From DATAEE01 sp036257535 (GTDB lineage: Bacteria > Acidobacteriota > Vicinamibacteria > Vicinamibacterales > 2-12-FULL-66-21): a DNA stretch of 17,497 nt. Each line of letters begins with the position of its first letter. Positions within the stretch are counted from its first letter, which is position 1. The notes beneath the pieces are model-generated. The model did no database searches, had not been told where the DNA came from, and saw only the letters and a program-made list of their open reading frames with translations. Positions 1 to 6,742 of this stretch are shown here, one piece after another. The stretch covers positions 1 to 17,497 of the forward strand of contig DATAFJ010000127.1 of NCBI GenBank assembly GCA_036257535.1, written 5' to 3'. The position numbers and the translations under genes are program-made.

Positions 1-489
1 GACACCGTCGTGGCGTCGCTCTGCGATCGCGCGACGCCGCTGGGGCTGAAGACGCTTCGCGACGCGTCGTTTGCCGCTGGGTCCAAATACTTTCTCGAGG
101 TGCCGCTCCCGAAGGGGCACATTCACATCGACGGCATCTTCATGGTGCTCGACGAGCGCCTCTGCCTCGTGTTCGAGCCGTCGCTCGACACGTTCCCGTG
201 CCGACTGTTCGAGAAGGGCCGAAGCGAACCGCGCCACGTGATGTTTCTCGAGTTCCTCGACGAGCGCGGCTTCAGGCGGATCCCGATCTCACATGAAGAG
301 CGGCGCGGCGGCCACCTCAACGTTGTCGTCACCGTGCAGTCGCAGCGCGCGGTCGGGTTCGAATCGGCGACGCGCATCGGCGCCGAGATGTCCCGCGCGG
401 GCTGGACGCTCGACACGTTCCCGGCGGACGAGCTCTTCGCCGGAAAGGGCGGCGCGCACTGCATGACGTGCCCGATCCTCGTGGGTTGA
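1..489 (+). CDS. Arginine deiminase / amidinotransferase-fold protein, C-terminal part (5' end outside window)
   Basis: The reading frame is open from base 1, so the gene starts upstream; 162 residues are visible, against about 400 for a full arginine deiminase. The family hydrolyses or transfers guanidino groups (arginine to citrulline, or related substrates) through a covalent Cys intermediate in a five-bladed propeller fold. Visible signatures are GHIHIDGIF, matching the catalytic His-x-Asp region (HLDT in arginine deiminases), and the C-terminal GKGGAHCMTCPI, which carries the nucleophilic Cys in the typical position just before the end. Both halves of the active site seen here are intact. 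The gene converges on the PfkB kinase, with 19 bases between stop codons and a hairpin there. Without the N-terminal substrate-binding residues, arginine deiminase cannot be told from dimethylarginine hydrolase or glycine amidinotransferase relatives. Confidence 0.8.
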   Translation, partial: DTVVASLCDRATPLGLKTLRDASFAAGSKYFLEVPLPKGHIHIDGIFMVLDERLCLVFEPSLDTFPCRLFEKGRSEPRHVMFLEFLDERGFRRIPISHEERRGGHLNVVVTVQSQRAVGFESATRIGAEMSRAGWTLDTFPADELFAGKGGAHCMTCPILVG

Positions 490-501
490 ACGGGCGGCCG
501 A

Positions 502-522
502 TCGGCGCTCAGGAGGCGCCGA
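502..522. terminator. Hairpin between convergent genes, possible bidirectional terminator
   Basis: TCGGCGC at 502-508 and GCGCCGA at 516-522 form a perfect 7-bp stem around a 7-base loop. It lies exactly between the plus-strand deiminase-fold gene and the minus-strand kinase and overlaps the kinase stop codon (509-511). No T-run follows on either side, so intrinsic termination is a guess based on position and stem. Confidence 0.4.
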
Positions 523-1321
523 CGTGCTGGATCGTGCGCGAGGCTTCGGACGCACCGCGTGCCAGCGCACTCTTTACATCGCGGGAGGCACAGTATTCCG
601 CGAGAAAACCTGCCGCGAAGCTGTCGCCGGCGCCGGTCGTATCGACGACACGCGCGACCGGGACCGCGGGCTGCACGATGCGCCCGGTCCTTCCGAGAGC
701 CACGCTTCCGTCCGCACCGAGCGTCACGACGAACAGGCGGCCGTTAGCAGCCGCGATGCGTTCGAGTCCGTCAATCAGCTGGGTTTCATCCGCACGAAGA
801 CCGAAAAACCCGATGTCGAAGCGGCCCACGTAGCGCGAAACCAGCTCGGGGCCATCACCCACGTCGCACAGGTCGGTAAAATCGACGACGCGCAGGCCGG
901 CCGATGGGATCGCCATCACGGAATCGAACAGGCCCTCGACGTGCTTGAAGACCGTCGTCGCGAGCAAGTCGGATCGCGCGACAATCTCGCCCTCGCGATC
1001 CCCCAGACGGAACTGCCGGAGAACGCCCTCGTCGTACTTCAGGAAGCACTTCTCGCCGGACGGCTCGAGGTCGATGTACTGAACGGGCGTAGCGCCCTCG
1101 AGCGTCGTCACGCTCGCCTCGCAGCCCGAGCGGTTAAGGGCATCTTCGACGACCGGAGCGGCGGGGTCGGTGCCGATGGCGGTGACAATCGTGATGCGCG
1201 TATCGGGAGGAAAACAGCGGCGGACGTGGGACGCCACGTTGAACGTGATGCCGCCCGGGCGATCGACGCCCAGGCTGACGTAGCGATCGATGCCGCAGTC
1301 GCCGACGCAGGCGACGTTCAT
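509..1321 (-). CDS. PfkB-family sugar kinase, fructoselysine 6-kinase (FrlD)-like
   Basis: This 270-residue protein is a ribokinase/PfkB-fold ATP-dependent kinase, cytoplasmic, phosphorylating a sugar or sugar derivative. The second PfkB signature is clear: DTTGAGDSFAAGFL at residues 227-240, with Asp233 as the expected catalytic base and the GAG as anion hole. The N-terminus carries VGDCGIDRY and a GG at 23-24, the substrate-side motif. The short length, the GDxxxD start and the ending EASRTIQHVGAS recall E. coli FrlD (ending CAAKTIQYHGAW, from memory), which phosphorylates fructoselysine; a deglycase partner is not in view, so the substrate is inferred. The ATG at 1321 begins at the first beta strand; no strong ribosome-binding site precedes it. 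The gene lies 16 bases downstream of the zinc mini-protein and is probably cotranscribed with it. Confidence 0.85.
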   Translation of the reverse strand: MNVACVGDCGIDRYVSLGVDRPGGITFNVASHVRRCFPPDTRITIVTAIGTDPAAPVVEDALNRSGCEASVTTLEGATPVQYIDLEPSGEKCFLKYDEGVLRQFRLGDREGEIVARSDLLATTVFKHVEGLFDSVMAIPSAGLRVVDFTDLCDVGDGPELVSRYVGRFDIGFFGLRADETQLIDGLERIAAANGRLFVVTLGADGSVALGRTGRIVQPAVPVARVVDTTGAGDSFAAGFLAEYCASRDVKSALARGASEASRTIQHVGAS

Positions 1322-1337
1322 CGCCGGCCGGGGGCGA

Positions 1338-1532
1338 TCAGCGGCTGCGCGGCGCTCCGGAGGGTCGAGCGGTCGAGGACTGGATGACGAGCTCGCCTTC
1401 GTCGGACTCCAGCCCCTGGCTCAGCCGTGGATTGACGACGTGTCCGGAACCGCCGCATCGCAGGCACTTCACGCGACCGCCCGCGAGCTCGCCGGCGACA
1501 AACCCGAAGCCTTCGCAATCTGGACAGGTCAT
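1338..1532 (-). CDS. Small DnaJ-type zinc-motif protein (64 aa)
   Basis: A 64-residue protein begins MTCPDCEGFGF and has a second knuckle KCLRCGGSGH at residues 22-31. Cys3, Cys6, Cys23 and Cys26 form two CxxCxGxG-like units, the pattern of the DnaJ central zinc domain, so a single four-cysteine zinc site is expected. The C-terminal half (about 32-64) is polar with no recognisable domain. The frame stays open upstream to another ATG at 1589, but the ATG at 1532 lies directly before the first zinc knuckle, with a GGGGA-like sequence 7-11 bases before it, and the extra 19 residues look like translated leader. It is the first gene of a pair with the PfkB kinase. Function is unknown; a protein- or RNA-binding accessory role is only a guess. 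Confidence 0.6.
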   Translation of the reverse strand: MTCPDCEGFGFVAGELAGGRVKCLRCGGSGHVVNPRLSQGLESDEGELVIQSSTARPSGAPRSR

Positions 1533-1540
1533 GGTGTTCC

Positions 1541-1561
1541 CCGGGGGCCCCTGTCCCCCGG
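1541..1561 (-). promoter_or_regulatory. GC-only hairpin in the leader of the zinc mini-protein
   Basis: CCGGGGG (1541-1547) pairs perfectly with CCCCCGG (1555-1561) around a 7-base loop. In the minus-strand transcript it lies 8 to 29 bases before the ATG at 1532 and contains part of the only purine-rich sequence that could serve as ribosome-binding site. It could therefore mask translation initiation, but might be a chance result of high GC. Confidence 0.35.
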
Positions 1562-1680
1562 TCAGAGACCCCGTGTCTTCTCGGAGCATCCTCGGCCAGT
1601 CTGCCCGTCCAGGACAAATAGAATTCGCTGATGCTGGTCATCTCGGTAGCGGATGCATCCGACGGCACGGAGCACCCGTA

Positions 1681-2922
1681 ATGACTACAATAATTGCGGA
1701 AGCGTCCATGAGCACAACCAGCGCCGCCGTCGGCACGCCACGCGTGGCGGTCGAGCGCCTGCCCCGAGCGGAGTCGAGGGGTTCGCGGGATACCGTCGCC
1801 GCGCCGTGGTACGTCTGGACTGCCGTCCTCGCCGTTTTCTCCGGCGTGCTCGGCGCGCACTGGGACATCTCCTGGCATCGCTCGATCGGGCGCGACACGT
1901 TCTGGTCGCCGCCGCACATCGCCATCTACATGATGGGCGTTCTTGCCGGCATCACGTTCGGGTACCTGATTCTCAGGACGACGTTTGGGAGGGTCGGGTC
2001 GAAGCTCGAAGACGTGGTGACCATCTACGGGCTCAGGGGGCCACTTGGCGCGTTCATCGCGGCCTGGGGCGGCGTGGCGATGATCACGTCAGCGCCGTTC
2101 GACAACTGGTGGCACGACGCGTACGGCCTCGACGTCAAGATCGTCAGCCCGCCGCACGTGCTGCTCATCATCGGCGGCATGGGCGTGATGATCGGCACGC
2201 TCGTGTTGATTCAGGCGAGACTGAACCGCGCCGCCGAGAGCAGTGGCGAGCGCGGACACCTCCTGCTCGCGTTCTTTCTCGTCGCGGGCCTCGCGCTCGT
2301 GGACATGCTCGTCTTTCAGATGGAGTGGACGTTCCTGCCGTACCAGCACAGCGCCACGATGTATCGGGCGCTTGCGGTGTCGATTCCCGCGATGCTCTGC
2401 GCGTTCTCGGTTGCGTCGGGACATCGCTGGGCATGCACGATCATCGCGTCCATCTACACAATCTTCCTGCTCGCGCTCGTCTGGATTCTGCCGCTCTTCC
2501 CCGCTCAGCCGAAGCTCGGCCCCGTGTACACGCAAGTCACGCACTTCGTGCCGAACGGCTTCCCGCTGCTCTTCATCGTGCCGGCCGTCGTCCTGGACGT
2601 GATGCTGCGCAAACTCGCCGATCGACCGCGCTGGCTGACGGCTCTCGCCGCAGGAGTCGGCTTTCTTGCGGTGTTCTTCGCTGCGCAGTGGCTGTTCGCG
2701 ATCTTCCTGAACTCCCCGGCGGCTCGCAATTGGGTATTCGGATCGCACTATCGGGCGTACATGATTCCGTCGACCGGCTACTCAGCCACGTATCGATTTT
2801 TCCCGGTCGAAACGTCGGCAGCCGAGTTCTGGCGCATCCTGGCCATGGGTTTCGTCTTCGCACCGCTCAGCGCCCGGTTCGGTCTGGCCCTTGGCGACTG
2901 GCTGAAACGGATAAGGCGATAA
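1681..2922 (+). CDS. Polytopic membrane protein with duplicated W-H...SPPH motif
   Basis: From the ATG at 1681 this is a 413-residue protein with about ten hydrophobic segments (roughly 43-60, 78-98, 121-138, 157-178, 193-213, 228-246, 250-271, 291-309, 318-343, 384-405). I do not recognise a named family. Two short regions repeat each other: Asp62-x2-Trp65-His66...Ser-Pro-Pro-His79 and Asp141-x2-Trp144-His145...Ser-Pro-Pro-His159, each at the mouth of a helix, suggesting an internal duplication with paired histidines that could bind a metal. The following gene encodes a His/Met-rich anchored protein, so a copper-related role is inferred, not shown. The frame is open upstream to 1384, but that part overlaps the divergent gene; an ATG at 1708 with GGAAG five bases before it is a good alternative start. 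A repeat-like palindrome lies inside its N-terminal codons. Confidence 0.8.
   Translation: MTTIIAEASMSTTSAAVGTPRVAVERLPRAESRGSRDTVAAPWYVWTAVLAVFSGVLGAHWDISWHRSIGRDTFWSPPHIAIYMMGVLAGITFGYLILRTTFGRVGSKLEDVVTIYGLRGPLGAFIAAWGGVAMITSAPFDNWWHDAYGLDVKIVSPPHVLLIIGGMGVMIGTLVLIQARLNRAAESSGERGHLLLAFFLVAGLALVDMLVFQMEWTFLPYQHSATMYRALAVSIPAMLCAFSVASGHRWACTIIASIYTIFLLALVWILPLFPAQPKLGPVYTQVTHFVPNGFPLLFIVPAVVLDVMLRKLADRPRWLTALAAGVGFLAVFFAAQWLFAIFLNSPAARNWVFGSHYRAYMIPSTGYSATYRFFPVETSAAEFWRILAMGFVFAPLSARFGLALGDWLKRIRR
1762..1781. repeat. Short palindromic repeat-like element inside coding sequence
   Basis: CCCCGAGCGGAGTCGAGGGG is an imperfect palindrome closely resembling the CCCTGAGCGGAGTCGAAGGG element that recurs, mostly between genes, in many GC-rich soil bacteria (recalled from memory, not searched). 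Here it falls in codons about 28 to 34 of the membrane protein, in the charged pre-helix segment, and keeps the frame open. Only one copy was seen in this window, so calling it a repeat depends on outside knowledge. Confidence 0.45.
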
Positions 2923-2966
2923 CCGCACGGATCGAGTCATGTGCGATCGGATCATCGAAACATCTC

Positions 2967-3140
2967 ATCGGGTCATCTGTGTATTAGGTATCGGGGTATC
3001 CGAACGGGTTATCGGAGGATCGGCCGTTATCGATCGTTCTCGTTCGATATCGCCGATACCCCGATAGCCCGTTCAGATAGCTCCGATAATCCGATAAAGA
3101 GATGCCGCGATCACCCGATTACCTGGCCAGATGACCCGAT
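2967..3140. repeat. 170-base imperfect inverted repeat between the two copper-locus genes
   Basis: The gap between the membrane protein and the next gene is built of ATCGG/CCGAT units facing each other. The outer arms are a perfect 13-base match: ATCGGGTCATCTG at 2967-2979 against its complement at 3128-3140. Inner arms 2995-3023 and 3053-3081 match in 24 of 29 positions when one is reverse-complemented. The centre is a small hairpin at 3031-3046 with a TTCT loop. The transcript could fold into one long stem. It has no T-run, so it is not a standard terminator; a processing or stabilising structure, or a decayed miniature mobile element, are alternatives. Confidence 0.7.
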
Positions 3141-3145
3141 CACCC

Positions 3146-4621
3146 ATGGCACGATGGACTCGGCTCATCTCGGTATCTGCGCTCGTGACGACTCTGTCGG
3201 CTCCCCTGACCGCGCACGTCGGCAGCCCTGATGTGTACTTCGAAGGCCAGGCCGGTCCGTACCGCCTTCTCGTCGCGATTCGCACGCCTCCCGTCGTCCC
3301 CGGCGTTGCGGACGTCGAGGTCCGCGCGCTCGACGACACGCCCCGCGAGGTGCGCGTCGTCCCGCTCCGTCTCACGGGACCGGGAGCGGTCTTCGCGCCG
3401 GTACCGGATGTCGCGAGCCGCTCGCGAGACGACGAGCGATTCTTCACCGCGAAACTGTGGATGATGGTGACCGGTGCCTGGCAGGTGCGCGTCACGGTCG
3501 AGGGAGAGCGCGGCCGCGGCGAAGTCGCGATTCCGGTCGACGCGCTCGCGACCAGAACCCTGCGCCTCGGCGCCGGGCTGAAGCTGATCCTCATCCCGCT
3601 CGGCCTCTTTCTCGCTTTCGGGTTCATCGCGATCGTTGGCGCGAGCGTCGGACAGGCGCAGATCGACCCGGGCCGCGAGCTGCCACGCCCGCGCCGCCGG
3701 CGAGCATGGATCGCGCGCGCCATCGCGGCTGTACTCGTTGCAGTCGCGGTACTCCTGAGCAGTCGGTGGTGGGATGCTGAAGCGAACGCGTACTCGCGAT
3801 ATCTCTACAAACCGATCCAGATGACGCCGTCGCTCGACCAGGATGGACGGCTGGTACTGCGGCTGCACGATCCAGGCTGGCTGGCCTCGCGGGTGCTGGA
3901 TGATCTCGTCCCCGACCACGGCCACCCGATGCACCTCTTTCTCGTTCGTACTCCCGCCCTCGATCGGCTCGTGCACCTGCATCCACGGCAGGTCGATGCC
4001 GGGCTCTTCGAACACGATCTGCCCGCCGTCGATGGTGGACGGTATCACCTCCTCGCCGACATCGTCCACGAAACCGGGCTTCCGGAAACCGTTCTGTCAG
4101 AGATGGAGCTGCAGACGCGCGCGGGACAGCTCACCGGAGATGATTCGGCGGCCGACGGGAGCACCGGCTTCGAGCCCGATCGCGTCGCGTCATCGCTTCC
4201 CGACGGCGGCCGCATCGTGTGGGAACGTCCGTCCGGACCGATTGTCGCGAAACAGGCGACGCTGTTTCGCTTCAAGGTCGAAGATGCAAGCGGCCGGCCC
4301 GCCCGTGATCTCGAGCTCTACATGGGCATGCCGGGCCACGCGGTGTTCGTCAGGCGGGATCTCAGCGTCTTCGCGCACGTTCATCCGTCCGGAACGGCGC
4401 CGATGGCATCGATGGCGCTCGCCGCGGCGACGCTGCGCTCCGCCGACGCGCCGCGAGCTGACCCGCATGCCGGGCACGCGACCGCGGCCGCCTTACCGTC
4501 GGTCGTGACTTTCCCTTACGGCTTCCCGGAGCCGGGCGACTATCGAATCTTCGTGCAGATCAGGCGGTCGAGTGGCGTGCAGACCGGAACGTTCGATGCG
4601 CGCGTCGACGCCAGTCCATGA
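3146..4621 (+). CDS. Membrane-anchored extracytoplasmic His/Met-rich protein, putative copper binding
   Basis: From the ATG at 3146 this is 491 residues. Residues 1-23 look like a signal peptide ending before HVGSPDVYFEG. A beta-rich domain follows (about 24-135), then two membrane spans (about 144-168 and 187-206) joined by an Arg-rich cytoplasmic loop, and a large C-terminal extracytoplasmic region. That region seems to hold two related units: one with DHGHPMH at 257-263 and HLHP at 277-280, the other with MGMPGH at 393-398 and HVHP at 411-414, plus HAGH at 441-444. Clustered His and Met outside the cytoplasm is typical of copper handling, and the beta domains recall FixH/YtkA/CopC-like folds; this is resemblance, not a family match. 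An ATG at 3131 is possible, but the inverted repeat overlaps it. Neither start has a clear ribosome-binding site. Confidence 0.8.
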   Translation: MARWTRLISVSALVTTLSAPLTAHVGSPDVYFEGQAGPYRLLVAIRTPPVVPGVADVEVRALDDTPREVRVVPLRLTGPGAVFAPVPDVASRSRDDERFFTAKLWMMVTGAWQVRVTVEGERGRGEVAIPVDALATRTLRLGAGLKLILIPLGLFLAFGFIAIVGASVGQAQIDPGRELPRPRRRRAWIARAIAAVLVAVAVLLSSRWWDAEANAYSRYLYKPIQMTPSLDQDGRLVLRLHDPGWLASRVLDDLVPDHGHPMHLFLVRTPALDRLVHLHPRQVDAGLFEHDLPAVDGGRYHLLADIVHETGLPETVLSEMELQTRAGQLTGDDSAADGSTGFEPDRVASSLPDGGRIVWERPSGPIVAKQATLFRFKVEDASGRPARDLELYMGMPGHAVFVRRDLSVFAHVHPSGTAPMASMALAAATLRSADAPRADPHAGHATAAALPSVVTFPYGFPEPGDYRIFVQIRRSSGVQTGTFDARVDASP

Positions 4622-4625
4622 GACT

Positions 4626-6656
4626 TCACCGCGGACGAGGAAGATCCAGAGCCGGATTCCTTTCGAAGAAGTCGAACGGCCGGATCTCAAGCTCGTGCCA
4701 GACGACCGGCATGACCGGCCAGTCTTCGGCTCGAGGAACGTGGTGCATGCCCATCGTGTACCACACGACGAGGTCCGCGTTGTCGATCGAGCGGTTGGCT
4801 TTCGTCCAGACCGGCAGGCCGTCGGCCTGCCTCGCGCCCGTAGGATAGGGGCCAGCCGCCAGGCGCTCGCTATCGCTCTGCCGTGTGACCCAGAGCTGAT
4901 ACTGCGAAAAGCCGCCTCTCACCTGCGGGTTGTCGTCGGGCGCAAGCAGCGACGTCGCGCTGTGGCCCGGTTTCAGCTGATAGCTCACCGGATAGCCCAT
5001 CGGGCCAGGGTTGGTGGGGTTGACGACGCGCCATAGCGCTGGCTGGGATGCGTGCGCAGCCAGCTTGCCGTCAGCTTCCGTGCGCGCCGTATCGGACTTT
5101 ACGACCCAGATGCTGCGGCGAGGATGTCCCGCCGGCAACGGCTGCGGAACGAGCCGATCGGTGACGAAGCTGTTCGCCTGGCCGTCGATGTCGAGGTCGA
5201 GACGGAACGAGAGGAAATGATCGTGGTTCACCGCAACGATGTTTTCTCTGATGAACCGGCCGTATGCATCGTCACGCGCCGGCGATAAGCCACCGTTCGT
5301 GCCGGACCCGTTGCCGTTGCCGGCGCTGGTCTCGACTGTCTTCCCCGACACCGCCTTCACGTTCACCTGGCCCGTCGCGCCTGCGACCACCTTGATCGCG
5401 CCATCCTGCTGAAAGACCCAGTCGACCAGGTAGTCGTAGTTGCCAATCGTCGCGATCTGCCGCAGCACGAGATCACGACGCACCCTACTCTCGATCGAAT
5501 TCGGCCGGCTGAAGTGGCGCCACGCCATGTCACCGGTCTCGCGCTCGAAGAGGCATGCCAGGCGGCGTCTCTGGTGCGGGATGCCGCGTTCATCGGCGTG
5601 CGCTCCATCGAAAAAGGTGGCATGAGCTGGACAATCGGTTCCTGGTTCGAGGGGGCTTGAGATGCCCATCGGGGTTTCGCCGATGTCGAGAAAATTGATG
5701 AAGTACCAATCCTCGCCAGGATCCATGTATGGAACGAAGATCTCGGACAGAAAACCCTGATACATGACAGGCCGCTCGCGTCCGTGATCCGTGTATCGCA
5801 CCTGCGATACCACCGTCCCCACGCGCGGGTCGACCCTGACGTGGAACGCCCAGTTCTGCCAGCGGACTTCCTGCCGCTCCAGTCGGAAACCAGGACCAAG
5901 AGGCTGCTGCAGCAACAAAGGGCTCGGGACGTCCCGCACCGGCCCATCCAGCTCCTGGTAGCCGCCCGTCTCGCGCGGCAGCGGTCTGACTCCCGTGTCG
6001 ATCACCTTGAGCACCTGCCGCTTGTCCTGATCGATGAGCACCGTGACGCCTTCGATCGGCCGGAACTGACCACTCGACGCGCCGCGGCGATCGGAGCACA
6101 CCGCCCGTATGAGGCGCCGACCACGCTCCGGCTCGGTGTCAAAATAGCCGAGGACACCGCCAAAGCAGTTCACCGTCTCGTAGTCGACAACGCCCCGGCG
6201 CTTCATCGCCGCTTTCCAGTCCGCGCTTGCCTTGACCAGTTCCTCGATCGCCCCGAATTCCTCCGGGATGGCGTTGGCCTGCGCGCCGTCGATCTTCCGC
6301 CACGACGAAAGCCTGCGTCCGACAACATCTACGACCGCTTCGTAGGTCTCGGGACCTTGTTTGATGACGGCAAGTGCCTCGCGCCCGAACGGCGCGCCTT
6401 GTTTCCAAGCCAGCACCTCCGCCTTCGACGGCTCCTTCAAATTCACGCTCGCATATCGGCCGGAATCGGTAAGCTTGCCGGAAGCCTTCATGACTTCGAA
6501 GACAGCCCAATACTCCGCTGTAGACAGGCCGTCGAGCGGATGGGCTGCCGGTTGCGCGGCGACCCGACCGACCAGGACGAAGCAGAGCAGCAACACGAGC
6601 CGCGCAATACGCGGAACATGGCCAAGATGGCCGCAGAATAGTACATGTCGTCTCAT
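4626..6656 (-). CDS. Secreted copper amine oxidase (topaquinone enzyme)
   Basis: This 676-residue protein oxidises primary amines to aldehydes with release of ammonia and hydrogen peroxide, using copper and a self-made topaquinone. The topaquinone motif is NYDY, with Tyr407 as the modified residue. Asp324 in FLDIGE is the catalytic base; it is 83 residues before Tyr407, the same spacing as Asp383 and Tyr466 of the E. coli enzyme, and Tyr310 matches its gate Tyr369. Copper ligands are His478 and His480 (NHDH) and His639 (HHVPRAEDWP). Cys342 and Cys368 fit the family disulfide. A signal peptide covers about 1-34, so it is exported. The ATG at 6656 has GGAGGT at 6661-6666; the open frame further upstream overlaps the barrel gene and is not coding. 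A Gly/Asn/Ser-rich insert lies at about 443-458. It ends an operon with the barrel protein. Confidence 0.96.
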   Translation of the reverse strand: MRRHVLFCGHLGHVPRIARLVLLLCFVLVGRVAAQPAAHPLDGLSTAEYWAVFEVMKASGKLTDSGRYASVNLKEPSKAEVLAWKQGAPFGREALAVIKQGPETYEAVVDVVGRRLSSWRKIDGAQANAIPEEFGAIEELVKASADWKAAMKRRGVVDYETVNCFGGVLGYFDTEPERGRRLIRAVCSDRRGASSGQFRPIEGVTVLIDQDKRQVLKVIDTGVRPLPRETGGYQELDGPVRDVPSPLLLQQPLGPGFRLERQEVRWQNWAFHVRVDPRVGTVVSQVRYTDHGRERPVMYQGFLSEIFVPYMDPGEDWYFINFLDIGETPMGISSPLEPGTDCPAHATFFDGAHADERGIPHQRRRLACLFERETGDMAWRHFSRPNSIESRVRRDLVLRQIATIGNYDYLVDWVFQQDGAIKVVAGATGQVNVKAVSGKTVETSAGNGNGSGTNGGLSPARDDAYGRFIRENIVAVNHDHFLSFRLDLDIDGQANSFVTDRLVPQPLPAGHPRRSIWVVKSDTARTEADGKLAAHASQPALWRVVNPTNPGPMGYPVSYQLKPGHSATSLLAPDDNPQVRGGFSQYQLWVTRQSDSERLAAGPYPTGARQADGLPVWTKANRSIDNADLVVWYTMGMHHVPRAEDWPVMPVVWHELEIRPFDFFERNPALDLPRPR

Positions 6657-6742
6657 GGCGACCTCCGTCTGGCACAGACCTGCCAACGGCGCAAAGCTGG
6701 GTGGAATGGTGGGGGGATTATAGCCGCTGGCGCGCGCGCGGG

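Noticed and set aside
524..1387. Plus-strand open frame antisense to the PfkB kinase
   Set aside because: No recognisable motif, while the minus strand has an intact PfkB signature and catalytic Asp.
1653..2987. Plus-strand open frame of 444 codons overlapping the membrane protein
   Set aside because: It is His/Arg-rich and has no membrane segments; the overlapping frame gives ten clear helices.
2941..3145. CRISPR array or tandem repeat made of ATCGG units
   Set aside because: The units are only about five to ten bases, irregularly spaced and in facing orientations; there are no spacers of constant length.
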